DNA from: Certhia americana
Lineage: Eukaryota > Chordata > Aves > Passeriformes > Certhiidae
NCBI GenBank assembly: GCA_018697195.1
Contig: CM031858.1
Location: 130,123,765-130,187,764, forward strand
Reading direction: 5' to 3'
DNA: 64,000 bases
The first letter of the stretch is position 1, and every line of letters starts with the position of its first letter. The notes beneath the pieces are model-generated. The model ran no database searches and was not told the origin of the DNA. It saw only the letters and a list, made by a program, of their open reading frames with translations. Of the stretch, positions 10,008 through 24,705 are shown piece after piece. A program made the translations under genes and the position numbers.

Positions 10008-13000
10008 CCTGTATAGCAAGACTTGGATTTGCGGCAGTTCTGTAGCTGCAGAGGAGCAGAATGAGTTGCCCCTGAAACAGGAAAACCGGGCAGTGCCCAA
10101 GTGGTGGGGAGTAGCTCTTTCAACCATCTCAGTGAGAGCTTTGCCTTCCCACTTGGGGCTGGAGTGCTGTGCTCAGATTGAGTGGAGACCTACAGGTGAG
10201 TCCTTAGGAGAGCCACTACTTTTTTGCATGATTTGAATTGCTCTTATTGGACTCCCACTGTTGTTTTAGAGAAATGTGCTCTTCTACCTTTGAAGCCATT
10301 TAATGCTTCAGCAAAATTCCCTCTCTTTCTTGAGTATAGCATCTCTTAAACTAAGACCAGCAAAACAAAATTCCTGCCAATTATGAACAAAGTTTTTCTA
10401 CACTTTAGAGCCAAATAGCAATAACTTTCCCGCCTCACTCTGTGTTTCCTCTTCCCCACACTGCCTGCTACAAGACAACTATGATTGCCATTTTGATTCC
10501 TGCGTTACATCCTTTTTGCTCAAAGATGTAACATTTCAAAGGAGTCAGTCATGGGGATTCAAGTGGGTTTTATTGTCAGGTAAATTACAATTAGCCCTCT
10601 CCAATACTCCCTGAGCACTGGCTGCATTTTTGGGGCATTTAGAAGTATTCTATGTGCTCTTGCAGCAGCTGCCTCAAGCCTCTTGCTGGTTTATGAAGGG
10701 GCCTTTGCAGCCTCTGCCCCCAGAGCATGTCTTTATGCCTTCCCTTCTATCTCCTGCAGTTGCCACAGCTTCACAATGCCACGTTTTGTAAAAAGATTGT
10801 TTTAAGCTTTCTGACCCTGCATGCCCACTGCCATGCCAATGTGCAGACCTCATTGTTGTGCTGGAGAGGTTGTTGTACCACACTAGGAGCCACTGAGCTG
10901 TTTTTTGGAAATGTATCTTTTTCAGGACTCTAAAAATACTGGATCAGCAGATATGAACAATGCAGGGGCAGAGGAAAGCAGGACTGAGGAACAATGTTGA
11001 AATGGGAACACTAAAAAGTGGGTTCTACCCTTAAAAATCTTCACACCATAAAACCAAGCCCCAGGGTTTCTGCCAGCCTTAAAGGTTCTTAGCAGTACCA
11101 TAAGCTGGCAGTTGCAGGCATGAGCAGAAGGCCTCTGGCAATAAGGAAGAAGGAATGGAAAGGCATTGAAAAAGTAATTTCATTCAAGTGGTGGAAAAAT
11201 ATCCTCATCGTACAGAGTAACTGACAAGACAGACACTTCAGGATCAGCCTTTATCCTCCTGTTAAACTGGCTGCCTCAAATAAAAAGCAACCACAGGCTT
11301 GGGTTTCATATTTTTTGTGTAGAAAGGATTCCATTTATACCTGGAATAACTTACAACTCAGGTTAACTTTGCAGTGAAATTGAGTTCAAAGAGCTTAGAA
11401 ACAGAATTCTTTATTGCGAAATTGATTTTAAACTGTATACTTCTGTTGGCACCATGCTATTTTAGCAAGGATGACAGGACCCCTAAGGCCAACATTTCTA
11501 AGGCAATTTGTCCAAGAAAGAAACATCTTTTCAGTTAATGAACCACTTTATAAAAAACTTAATATTCTTAGCTTTCACTATACCTTTACTATAAAATACA
11601 TCTTCAACTAGGAAGTCACCACTTCGAATATGTGCCATTGGCATCATGAGTTCATAGATTTTAGGAGTTCCTTCCTTTACTGTTTTCACAAATTTACTTT
11701 GATCTTTTTCCTACCTAAGATCTATTTCCAAATGGTCCCTACTTAAAGTTTGTGTCTCTTACTGAATGTCAAGCTGCAATAAGAAAACTCTTCACCGCAT
11801 TTACCAAAATTCGTTGGTGTTGCAGCCTGGTGGGTTTTATTACTTTCCTTTAACGTTCATTTGAATAAGATAGTAAATTGGGCAAAACAGTACTAAAACC
11901 AGAAGTTGCAACATGGTTTGTGAGGACACAAACTTTTAAATGAGCAACAAAGCCAGCAACCAGGGAAACTAGATAACATCTGTCTACATGCTTGAGTCTA
12001 TGTCTACCTTTCTTTCATGGCTTTCCTGCTCTTCATATTTATCAGCACTGGGCATTGCAGTCTGCTACAGCAAATTGTGGTACATTGGAATAGGAACTGC
12101 ACTGCAGAAAATAAAATGTTAATGATGATGATTAAAGTTTTCCTGGGATCCCCATATGCACTCATTATCACTGCTGCCATCATTCACTCTCTGTGCTGTG
12201 CTCACTGAAGGCTCTGCAACTGAAGTAGGTAGGATATACTGAAACTGAAATAATTTCTCAAAAATAATGTGAGCCTAAATTCATCTTCCTTCACAAAATA
12301 ATTCTGAAAGAACAATGCAGTCCCAGAATCCCAAAAGAAAGCCTCTTCTAAGATACAAAAAGAGGAGGTTGGTTGCATTGCTCAGTAAGAAACCCCTTGA
12401 AAATGACAAGCAGAAGGGAGTGACCACATGAGTATTTCCTGTGCTGAGGTACCCCAGCTTTTGCAGGGGTGTTGTAAGGTGACTTGTGTAACTTGTGGGT
12501 AGTCTGGATGGCACCTCATTGTGGAGATGGCATTTGATAATGACCAAACCTGACTAAGCCAACATAATGTCAAGCTGCCTTTGAAAGCCCTTCCCCACCT
12601 GCTCCCCTTTCTGTGTTTCTAACACATCCGTTGTGCTGTCTCTGGTGCTCTTTGGAGCAACAGGCAGTCAGATCAGAGGATCCAGACAGCAGAAAACTAG
12701 GCCTGCAAAAAAGCATTGAGTTGTAGATGTTAACTTTCTGCTCTGGATTATTTATGGTTTGATGTACATCCCTAGCAAAGAGCTTGCAGAAAGCAATGGC
12801 TGTCAGGCAGGAGAGGGAGTGGGACTTCTTTCAGCTATTAAGTCTGATTTAACTGAGTCATAAACCTGCAGGAGAAGTCTCCCCACTGCACTGACTTTGG
12901 TAGTGAAGCTCTTTTAAACAGTGCCTGCCATGCTCCAGGCCCATCTGACTGCTTCTGGCTTTGTGTTGAAATTCATCACCTCTTCAGGTGGGACTGTGAA

Positions 13001-16000
13001 ATCAATCTCTGTAGAGATAGACTATAAACTGGGCTGTGGCTCAAGGTTCATAGTTTCTGACGCAACAGCAGAGGTGATGAGCTGTGGTGTAACACCAGGA
13101 GTGAGTAGCTGGAGGTCATAGGGCAGGAACTTCACCCACGTGGTTGCTGGAACCAGTCTCTCATGAAACTACATTTGGAATGGTCTCAATGGCTCATGTT
13201 CCTTGAACTTACCAGCACCTGCAATTCCTCTGTGCTTTTTATTTAAAGAAGATGCTCTGTGTGGCAGCTACATTAGTGGATTCAGTATTTTTCCCAGAAA
13301 ACAATCTGCTGAGGGAACAAATTAACACATAGTGATTGTAGCATGGCATTGTGGGCTTGTATAGGACATGATGGTTATCCATAATTCAGTCTTGCAGCAT
13401 AGACAGGCATGGTAGAGAAGACACTGCTACAACAGCAGTGCAGTTACTAGGGCTTACTGGTGTCACAGATTTCCTTTGCAGAATGGAGCCATGCAGATCT
13501 ACTCCACATACTCATTAGCTCACATTACAGACCTTCAAAATCCATTACTTTTACCATGATTTAGGAATAAAAAGCAATCCAATTTCTTCCATGCTGGCAA
13601 CAAATCACAGATTATGCTGGGGATAGAAAACACCTTAAGAGTGCCTGTATTTAGACTTGGACCAAAGCGCCTGAAGGCATGGTCTTCATGGGTCGTCTCA
13701 GTGTTCCACTGGGAGTTTGCATACTGTCAAATCTCCAGAAAAAGTGTGATTCTATATGCAACCATATGACTTGCAGAAATGGTGTCAGAGACGAGAACCA
13801 GTCACCATAAAGTTCAGTCTCTGTTGTGGCTGGTGTAAGGGATGAGTAAACCTTTTCTATGTCCGAGAAAACATTGCAAAATATTTTACTTATAATACAT
13901 TTTCTGCTTGGAAAGTGTGTCAAAGTTTGAATTGATTGTCTACTATGAGTGAGCTCTTTCTTTTGTCCTTGGCTCTTTGAATTGCCCAGCGCCCAATGGA
14001 CGCCTTCTCTTATTACAGCCAAGACAAAATGTGTAATGGATTTTAGCATATCCCCTCTCACCTCTGCCAATATCTAAAGGAGGCTAATACTGCTTGTAAA
14101 AAAAATTCATGCGCACAGTTTCTCATTCTGATCACAAGGCAAAGACAAGTATGATGGAAAGCATTTTCCCTCTGATTTGTTGTATATATAATTCTGTTTG
14201 CAGCAACAAAGATGCCTTGGTAATATAAAAATGTCAGTCCTCAGGTTGAATTTGTAGGTGCAGCTATCTGATGACATAAAAAGAAATGCTGAAGAACTGT
14301 AAAACTCTCAAATATTTATTCAGCAAAAAAGCTGAATCCTGTAGGCTCTTCCTTCACCATGCACATGTATATGTTTCTTGTATACTATTTAGTGTGTACT
14401 GCTTTTTATAGCATAGTTTGTGTAATTTGTTACTTTGATTTACTGTATTATTTCCTGAGTATGGAACAATCCTGAAGTGATCCTGAAGTGATTTTGTGGG
14501 TAGCAAAGTATTTGAGTGCAGCTCACCACCTCCAATGTGAGCTAGATCTATTGCACAGCTATTAATGGCGTGTTCAGAAGAACTTTTACACTAATATTGA
14601 AATTCTTTTAAGACCATATTTAGCTTTGGCAAATGTTTCCCACATGTCTTTGAGTGGCAGTCCATCTTTTGATGTTTATATTTGCCATCTGGATATGTCA
14701 GCTTTGTGCAACAGAAGTATGAGATGGTGTAAGTAAATCTCAAGAAGTGGAAAGAACATTTTAAAAGGTTTACAAACAAATGTACCCATAATTAGTTTAG
14801 AAAAATGAATACGTAATGCTGTGGACATACTTTTTTGGCAAGTCACTCTACAATCTGAATTTTTTTTAGATCTTATTGCTTTCATCCCAATAGATATCCC
14901 AGAAGAAATTTTGAGGAAGCTATATAAGAGAAATAATATACATTGTAGTTTTTAGTTTGTTAATTTTATGCATATGGTCCTATGTTCAGTATGATCAAGC
15001 TCACATTTCATCCAGTACTTCTTATAAAGAAGCAGATTTCCTGATTTTCACGGATTTTTCCACATAACTTTTGTGGAAAATATTTGAACAAAGGATAAAC
15101 TACATGTAAAACATTAAAAAATCCTTGATTCTTTGGACAGGCAGATGCATTATGCTTATGGCTGTTGCCATTACTCTTGTTACTTAACAAGAATTTGAAT
15201 GCAGAATCTGTTTTTCCTTGTACTCAGCTACAACTCAGATAAGCATCAGGAGAGATTAAATATAACCATGTAAAGGACGTAACCTCCTGTTAGGCTGCAA
15301 TGGGTTTGTTTTGCCACCAGCTATTGCAGGATAACATGAAATTCAGATCTTGGCAGGTAAAACACTTCCAGTTGAACTTCATCATTTCTGTAAGGTGGAA
15401 TATTTGAAGCCATAGCCATGTTAAATATAATTAGATGCAACCAATGGTTGAATACCACAGAACAATTAGAGTCCATTTCCTAGAAATGTGTTGAAGTTCT
15501 TTCCAGTTATTTATGCTGTTGAGATAGGCAGAGCCATATACAGTACTCAGAAGTGATATGCATTCATCTATGTTTATATCACCAGGAAAGGCACTGCCAT
15601 CTGCCCTTAGCAATTCTCTCTACTCTTTGCTCTTTGTAAGATGAGCCCAGCTTCAATGTCATGTTACGATTTATTGCTAGTGATCTGCTTCAAGTTGTTT
15701 TCTGGTCACCAGTAGTTTGTTTGGATTCCCTTTTTTCTTGTCTGTTGTCTCATGTCACTGTGGGACTTGGGCTTGTCGGACTTATTTTATACATCATTAG
15801 CTCAGCAGTGCAGGGGATGATTTCTTTCTCATGAAAAATTAATTCTTTCTCAGAAGACACGTCGATTTTGGCTGTTGAGACCATGTTTTTGCAAATTTCC
15901 CTGAAAGCCGAATACTCAGGATTTTAGTCTTCATTGCCTCACACCTCTTGCTGTCATTTAAACTCTTGCCAAAGAACATCACTGAAGCAGTGGCTCTGCA

Positions 16001-19000
16001 CTCTGCATATTCCAACCTTTGAGACTGCTGCTTTGTAATCTTAATGTCCTTGTAATCTTATTTACTTTGTTTTATGTCATCCCAAGCTCATTTCCTTTAA
16101 TGATCAAAAGTCCGTGGCACGGTTTAGCCCTGAAAAGGACTGATACTACAGCCCTTGCTGTGTTACTGAGTGTAACTAGGGCAGAGGCCAGCTGGGCAGC
16201 AGCCAGTGCCTGGCTCCAGCATTTGAGAGCTGGGAAGCTCTAAGGTGAAACATTATTGGACACACTTGAGAACTAGAGGCTGTAAATAGAATAAAGCAAA
16301 TAAAAACATTCAAAAAAATTAGGGCTTCAAGAACTGGGCGCTTTCCAAACACTCTTCCATTTTGTTTGTTTTTTTAACAAAGTCTTCATTTCATTTGTAG
16401 GTTAATACAAGTTCTAGATCTTGGCGCTGCCCTTTCCACAGCACAACATGTGCTCAATTCTCTGTCCTATTTCTTCTTGTGATGTAGTTTGCTGAAAGGC
16501 TCTGGTACACAGTTGTTAAAGTTCATTACAAAGTGACTGGTGGGGTCAGGACACAGCAATTTTTTAAGTGTATTTGGTGTGCCTCAGTGGTCGTCTGCCA
16601 TTTGTGCACAAGGGTATTCACTTTCATAACCTGAGAGCTGCTCTGTCATTGAAACCTGTAAGAACTTGGAGCTGCTCCATGTTTCTCCAAAGAAAAACAA
16701 TCAAAGTTTATTGTAGAATAATTTGTCCAAAGTCCTGTTCTGTTCCTGTTTTGATGGTATTCTAATACTACAGCAGTGTCTGCTGTTAATAGGGAGCCCA
16801 GGCTCACAGTGAAACAGGTACATTGTGGCAGCAGCAAAGTTGTCAACCATCACTCCACAATCCAAATTCTTCAATACCCAGGTGGGCCCACATATGTGCT
16901 AATATTTGTTAGCACATAACTTTATTAACCAAGCTGTCAGCCTGAGTCAAAGCCTTTTCCATTCAATCTTTATGTCCTCTGAATTGCCCAACTTCATTTT
17001 TCCACAATGAGCTCTGCCCGTCATTATCAAGAGCAGCACTTTCTGGAGTAATCTGGAAGAAACTGTGATTCCTTTGCCTTCCATTTATAACATTTTATTT
17101 TAATGAAAACTCGATTTTTTTTCAGTCTCCCTGCACTGTAGCAATATCATCGAAGGAATGATATGTTCCACTCAGCAAAGGGAGGACAGTTCCTTCTACA
17201 ATTTTTTTGTGAAATTCCAATAGTGTTTGCTTTATTTAATGGCTGCACAAATTACCTCCCAGAGGAGGCTGCAGATTTAATAAAACTTATGTCCCTTGGC
17301 CTAATTCTCTTCTATCTTGGTTTCTTGTTAGCCATTTATCCATGTGCAAGATCTATATCCACTATTAAGAGGAGTATATAATTGGGATACAGTAACATTT
17401 TACCTTCATCCACAAAAACCTACAGTGACCCAAAAGTCATGCCAGCACTACTTCTGGCCAAAGCTGTCTTTTGGTGTGTCCCACCTGCAGGAATGACTAG
17501 CATACCTGGAGCATAGCACAACACAACCCTTCCAGATATACACCAGCCCATGTACACCATGATGGAGAATCATCATGGAAAATCTTTCCTAGTGGAAACC
17601 AAGCTGGTAAGACCTAGAGCAACTCTTTCACAAGCACTTCAGAGAAGTTTACACACTTAGATCCCCATAAAGGACTTTTGTGTTTGAGATTTTGAAGGGG
17701 ACAGAGTCCCTGAGTGGAATTGTGTGGCTCTGAGCATACATCATAGTCAGTGGGTTCCCACTATGATCTTTCTGTGATGGAACTAGGTTTCAGACCATAA
17801 CTCCACTAAAGGAATCACCACGGCACTGATAACTGCAGGTATTTACTTCTCTGACATTTGTCTATGTCTCTGCCAGTGCTGCTGCAGGCTGATCCTTTGT
17901 TCTATCAGCTTAAAAGGTAACCCTGGGGGGTTACTGCTGACTTTTCAAAGCTGGACCAGTTTTTCAATCACTCCTACAAAGAGCTGGGTAGGCTTCCCTG
18001 ATGGGGAGTTTCATTGTGATTTGGGGACTGGAGACTTGTGATCAAGATGGATAGAGAAGGATGGAGAGGGGCTCTGTGGTTTTGTAACCCACCTTCTTGG
18101 TGGTTATATTCCAGATATGGGAACATATTCTGCCTGAAGCAGATTTACTGGGGTGTGCAAGAGAGAATGACTGCTTTGCAGTCAGTGTGTAAGGGTGAGT
18201 TACCATATAACATGAACAGGAACTACAAAATGAAATATCCAAATGTATGACTGCCTCTGTTCAACCTTAAAAATGTAGTCTAAAATATTACTTCATGAGA
18301 GGCTGCAAGAAAGAAGCCAGAGAAAAAGGAAAAACTGGAATAATTCACAACTGTCAGTTAGAAAGTGATGCAGTATGTCAAAAAAGTAGAGACTTTATGA
18401 AAGCCAACTACACACTGCAGTCATTTATGCTTACTAAAGCTTGTAACTATTGATATGTGTAGAAGGATAGCAAATAATTAACATACAACTGGTTAGTTAT
18501 TACTTGGGCATGGAGCCAAATCATGTTATGGCTGATTTACTGTAAAGGCTTATTTGCACTCGAGCTGTCCCCACCCTTGCTCTGGTATCAGCATGGCTTC
18601 ACTGGTGGTAACAATTGCAAGAGCTCTTGTCCGACCAGGCAGGGGCACTTTTACTGCCATGTGGCCTAATCTGGTTGTGCAGTCATGTGTGCAGAGAGCA
18701 GCATACGGGTGTGTGTTTTACAGCTCTTCCTTAGAAATGGCCTTAATATGCACACCAACAGCCAGCGCATAAAAATCATTTCCATCAAGTGATTTGGGGA
18801 TATAGGAAGGACAGATTTCAAGGCTTGTTATTATGCTACTGTGATGGGCTTTAAAAAGGAAACATTTTTCCTAGCATGTTATAAATATCTCATCATGCCA
18901 TTATGATCACGGGCTAGGAAACCATCGCGGCTATGCACGAGAAAGGCAACACTGCAGGAACATAAAATCTCTCACTCTCTTTTGTTTTCCTGGTGGAATG

Positions 19001-22000
19001 TTGCAGAATGAAAAATTGTCAATGTCCAGACATTTTCTTGCTTGTTTTTAAAAATCAGATTTTTTTCTTGTTTACCTTAGAAGTTGTGGCTTTGTTTATG
19101 GTGTGTTCTGTTCCGTGAAGCACATGGAAATACAGGCAGACTGTGCTTGAGAAGGCTCCTTACTCACTGATCTACTCCAAGGCTACGTACTCACAGGGGA
19201 ACATGTGCTTGGGTTTGGTGATTAACCCAACACATGTAAGTGTCTCAGAGGACTCAGGCAGTTGAGAACCTAAGCTTAAGTTTCTAAAAGTAAGCAAGGA
19301 GTTAAACAATAAACCATATCAGGTAGCCAGTTTATTACCACATGGCCATTTCCACTGCTGTTCTCCATAAAATTGTGCAAGCACTTTCATTTTAAACATT
19401 GTTTTTCATTAGTTTATATAATACAGCTGTAAATATTTTTTTCAGGCTCAAACTTGGAATTTAAAGGGAGAAACTACGAAAAAAACCATACCCCTGACTA
19501 CTCTGCTTTTGAATGATATAAAAGTGAAATTGCTGGGAGTATTGCATGAGGTGGGTATGTCCACCTCAATAAAAGCTTTGGATTAGCAAGTGGAGCATCC
19601 TCCATCTACAAAGCCATCTCTGCAGATGTCCTCCATGAGGCAGATGTCCTGGAAAAGGCCAGGGAATGAGCCTGTGTGTTGAATCTTGAACTAGAATGGA
19701 AGAGTTCAATAAACAAAATACCAGTATAGTAATGCTGAAGGAATATAATTAGTCACCACATTCTTGACTTGTGCTCTCTGGTATTTGCATTGTAAACATG
19801 GATTGTTTTCATCAAGCATAAGGACAACCATGGATACAACTGTGTGTCCTTGGGTAAGTGACAACATCAAATCACTGAGGTTGACATCATCATACAAGAC
19901 ATACCCTAAACTATCTAACAGCCTGGTGGAAAATTTTCTACCCAGCCTGCCTAGTTTCTGCCAAGTTAGGGAGCCCAGTTACTCTGGTGAAGCCTCCAAA
20001 TACTAGAGCCAACACAAGCAAAATGGCTCAAGCGAAGACCCTCTTGACAGCACCTGCTGATGTATCTCAGACCCTTTGCATCACCAACCTGGGATCATCT
20101 TCCAAGGGGGACATTTTGTTGGTAGTAGTGTTGAGCAGCAGTTTCTACTTCCTTGCCCTGGACCCCGTGCCACCTGTCTGTGGGGCTGGCACAGCTGTTT
20201 GTGCAGCCAGGCAATGAGCTGTGCCGGGGAACATCCCTACACTGGGCTATTTCCTAAGGTAGTTTGCTGCATGGTTACACAAACAGTAGGGCTGGTGCAA
20301 CTCAGGAGGCTGCAGGGAGGCACACAAGATCAGCTGATGGGGACAGGGTAAACAGCAACTGCTATAGCCAGTTCCAAAGCAGTAGTGAGATCAGAAGCCA
20401 AACCACAGGCTCAAGTTATTTACAGTCCTTTCCATTGGCTTCAGTCAACAGCAGTTAGTCACCCTATTCCAACCCCAAATCCTGGCAAGACTGAAATCAG
20501 TGAACTATTCTTTTCCCCATAATATAAACTGATTTGTTTATAGAGTAAAAAACTTACCTGAGTTTTGATATTATCTGTGAGGGCATTTGGAGTGGGTACT
20601 AAAAGACCATTTGGGTAGCAACCCGTAGATTTTATCCTACTTCCTGGTTTATTCACCATGGTCTCTGTTGTGATTAGGGATGATATAAAATAATGTGAAT
20701 GCATGTTCCTTCAATCTGAACCACAGGGGAAATAAAAAGCCATGGCTGAGAGAGGTTCCTATGCATCCAGCTCAACTGAGAGCACCGGCTGGGGAAAAAA
20801 GCACCTGATGCCTGGGACATGTCCTCTGAAAGAGAGCATCCAGTCTTCTTCTTCCTCGTGCTAGGCCACATACTCTGTGACTGTGTTGTTTTAGCAGTTG
20901 TGCAGAGAAAGTCCCATGCTGGGTCCCTAAAAGCCATCATGGACTTGACCATCTGGGTAGGTCAGTACATCCATAAAAAGCATCTTGCATTAAACCAAAA
21001 TGAAAAATAGCTTTTCAAATCCATCAAAGGAAGTCCAACACGTGGGTGTCAATACAATGGATTCTTTAGGTGTGTAGCTCTTGTCTACAGAAGGATTAAA
21101 AACTAAAACCTCATTTATTTTTGACTTGTTTTGAATCTAGGTGCCCACTATCCAGTGCAAGTATCAAAGTTTTGGGCCAGGAACGCCCTAGGTGTGGAGA
21201 TACCAAATGGTAATTCCTGCATGAACATGTGAGGACTTGGTTCTTTGGAAGGAGGATTCAAGCACTCCTAGGAAAAAAAACGAGAAAACAACTTGATGTC
21301 TCTGGCAGGAGATTTGTTTTGCAATCCCTATATCTGAAAAATTCCTACAATTACACCTAACCTAACTGAAGAGCTCTGAGTCTTGATTAGTGCTTGCAAA
21401 ACCCATCAGTGTGTACATGGTGAAGTCTATAGCCCTGAGAAAGGAAGGAATGAGGTGGCCCAATAACTCTGCAGTGAGTCAGTAACGTTACCTAATCTAT
21501 AGTACAGCTGTGCCACATGGGATACTCGCTATAAACACACTGCCTTATCACCTGTTTGTTGGGAAGGGTACACTGGTTCAGCTAAAATAAGAACAGGAAT
21601 AAACCTGTGTCCAACAGCACTTCCATCTTACCTCCAGTTATGCTCCAGCGCTCCCTGGCCCAAGTGAAATGAACTCCCAGAGATTTTTTTTTCCTTGAAG
21701 TATTGATTATTTCATTGAACAAAAAGAGGGAGGATGAAAATAACCCAAGAAGTGGGGGTTTGTGTGGTGTTTCAGCCAAGGCTTCCAAGCAATAAATATC
21801 AGTGACCAGCTGCTTCCTTTCTTACGTGAGTCCATGTGGAGATGGCGATTCCCTACAGATCTATCCTGGGAAACACTGGATCAGAGCATTTTTTAAAAAA
21901 AGAAATAAGGTTGACAGCAAACAGAAGTGAACTTTGCATTATTCCCGTCTCATTTTCCCCTTTACAGTCCACCAAGTTCCATGGCTATGTTCATGGAGAC

Positions 22001-24099
22001 TCATGAAACCATCTGGGTTACAGAGGCTTCGCTTCCACTGGAGTTACGTCCTGCTTCCCACCACCGTGCAGAAGGAAGGGGACCAAATATGGAAGCACAG
22101 CACAAGGAGTCAGCAGATGTTGGTTCTCATGTCTGGAGGGACATGTTATGTGTCCTGTGTCACATCACTGCGCTCATGCATGGTTTGTCACCTCTGGAGG
22201 ATCCTCCAAGCTCCTTAGAGCTAGGTAGGTGGACGATTGCAGAGGAGATGCTTAGGAAGTGCATAACTCCAGACATCTTAAGACTGCAGGCAATGAGTGC
22301 TTTATGTATTATTTTGATGATTATATGGCATTTATATTGCAGGAGTGATCAGATGTGCTAGAAATTGTACAAACTGATAGGGTAATATAGTCTCTGTCAC
22401 TAGGGAACATTTTTAAAAGATAAAAGAGATGAGTCCGGGGGAAGGTAGTACTCTATCTTACAAATATATACCAAGGTAATGATAAGAGTTCTTGCACATG
22501 CTCATAGGTCTCACCCAGAAAAATACACTTGTAGCAGAATCATTAATCTTGGTTTTTCTACTTGGTTGTGTTCTTTTTAGTAATCCAGTTCTTGAATCAG
22601 AAACAGCTCATCAGAATAGAAATGAGGAGGGGAAGGGCTAATCAGTAGGGGGATAAGGAAATAAGAAGATCAGAATAAGGAATGAACAGAAAGAAAGAAG
22701 ATGAGTGCAAGAGGAATAGAAAAGCTTTTGAGAACATTAGCATGGGGAGATTACAGAGTTAGGAGAAGTGCAGTGTACAGCAGGGACAATTGCCATTGAT
22801 AGTTTAGGATAAGAATGAAAAATAGCCAGAGTTTTTAACATGTGTGAATGTTGGCTTCATGAGCCCTAGAGGCATCAGAAAGAAGCTGGTGACTACTGGG
22901 ACTAAGACAGGGGCACTACCTGAGCAAGGACAGTAGAGGATGCTGCCACCTTCTCCCACACTCCTTCCCATCAGCAGCCCCCTTTTTAGAGTCTGTTCTT
23001 AGAGTAGTTGCTCCTAAGACCACCTGTCTTGATCCAAGCAGTCCTGCACCCCAGTGCTGAGAAATGTGCGAAATACAGAGTAAGTCCATTTGCAGTTGTC
23101 CTTTATCCAGTGAAGTCCCAAACCAAATCTGGGTCTATGTTTAAGAGGAACTCTTGTCAGGGACAGGCAGTTCCTTAGGTACAGTTCTCCACACTTACTA
23201 AATAGCTCGCCAAAGTAATTTCTCCCTGAGCAGTGCAAGAAAGCCAGGACTGTCCTTCCATAAAACACCCCTCCCAAATTTTAGATTCTTCCTTACTTCC
23301 ACTAGAAATGACACACCATCCCTTCTCTGATTTTTCTCCTTTCTTTCCATTTCCTATGCACACACACGCTTCGGTCTGTAATCAGTCCTAAGAAAGCTCT
23401 TTGGTACTCAGTGATGCTTCCTGCTTGGATCACTGTGCATCCCCACTACCCCTTCAGATCTGTCCTCACCACTGCTGCGGTGCCAACCATCAAGCAGGAA
23501 TGGCAAACTGATCCAGGTGTAAAGTAATACCCTAAAACTGGGAGACTGGGAGTGGGAAAGAAGCATGGACATGTTTAACCTGGATTGATTCCCTTGGCCA
23601 CTTCATGCTGCAGCCTCACAGACACTTGCACCAGTGGAGCAGGCAATAGCAATGAACTGGTGACTGGGGGATCTGTGCTGCTGAACATTCCTTGCCCAAA
23701 AGACAAGGGTGGCACGTGCATGTGCTCTGACCTGCTCAGCCCATGCCGTGCTGGTTCGTGGCTTCTGTTGCACTTCTCCAAAATGAACCCTTCCTTCCTC
23801 CTTCCACATGGGGAGCTCACAGCAGCTGGAGTTGAAAGTTTTTATTCCCACAGAAAACCAGGGGTGTATAAGCTCAAGGTGACATTGTTTTAACTGAGTT
23901 GTGTTGGCCCATCACACAGATGGGGGTGTGTTTGACTGTGTCGACTGCTCTCACAGCATTATCTTAAGTTTTGTGATATCAGGTGATGTTGGTAGGGGCC
24001 AGCTGTTGAAATCAGATGATCATATGTTAATCCCAGATTTCTTCTTCCTTTCTTAAAGCAAGCTTGTGGCAGTAAAGTAAGGGAAGCCTGACAGCATGG

Positions 24100-24300
24100 C
24101 ACAAAGCCTGAAACGTTTGAAGGCCCATAAAACACACTTCAAATGAACGCATTTTGCAAAATCTCATTAGTTTTTGAAGCTTGATTCATGACAGCTGAAT
24201 CCTCAGGACTGGCAATATTCATATAATGTAAAAGAGCTATAAACATTAAAGACGTAAAAATGCACAAAGCTTCTACATCAGTCACCAGCTGCAGCCAAGC
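24100..24300. promoter_or_regulatory. Possible conserved non-coding element
   Basis: A block of mixed homeodomain-like (CATTAG, ATTCAT) and C/EBP-like words. It includes a perfect 12-base palindrome ATTTTGCAAAAT at 24151-24162 containing TTGCAA. The composition is unlike the neighbouring CT- and CA-rich DNA and no transposon is recognisable. Function is inferred from texture only. Confidence 0.2.
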
Positions 24301-24681
24301 TATGGCTCATTGGAATTTATTGCAGCGTCTTCAAGCGGAGCAAGTGGTGAAGTGGTGCTATTACTTCTGATTACAAATGGACTGGGTAAGAGCATTGGTG
24401 CTATAAACACCCCATTACAGAATGGGCTGCACAGTACAACACCTACTGTATTAATAACATTCAATTCTTCAGATTTAAAAATAGTGCTCTTAGGAAGAAA
24501 AGCAATTGCATTCTAGTCTGACACCTAAAAGGAAATGTGGGAAGGAAATAACTGTAACTGGCACAGCTAATAATGGATTATGATGTTCCCCTCCTGGGAA
24601 CTGAGGGGAATTGTCCTGCACTTTAGATTGGAACTAGTCTGCTTTCTCAAACATAAATCTGTGCTAATCTTTCTAAAAGCT

Positions 24682-24705
24682 AAAAAAAAAAAAAAAAAAA
24701 AAAAA
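24682..24705. repeat. Poly-A run (24)
   Basis: Uninterrupted A24 with no gene-derived sequence on its 5' side, so not an obvious processed pseudogene tail. Confidence 0.9.

Noticed and set aside
17740..17766. Inverted repeat ATCATA / GTGGG / CCCAC / TATGAT
   Set aside because: The inner loop is only two bases with an unpaired bulge, so no plausible functional RNA hairpin.
21927..22361. 144-codon plus-strand frame
   Set aside because: Another frame overlaps it in a different phase; no homology signature or initiation context supports it.
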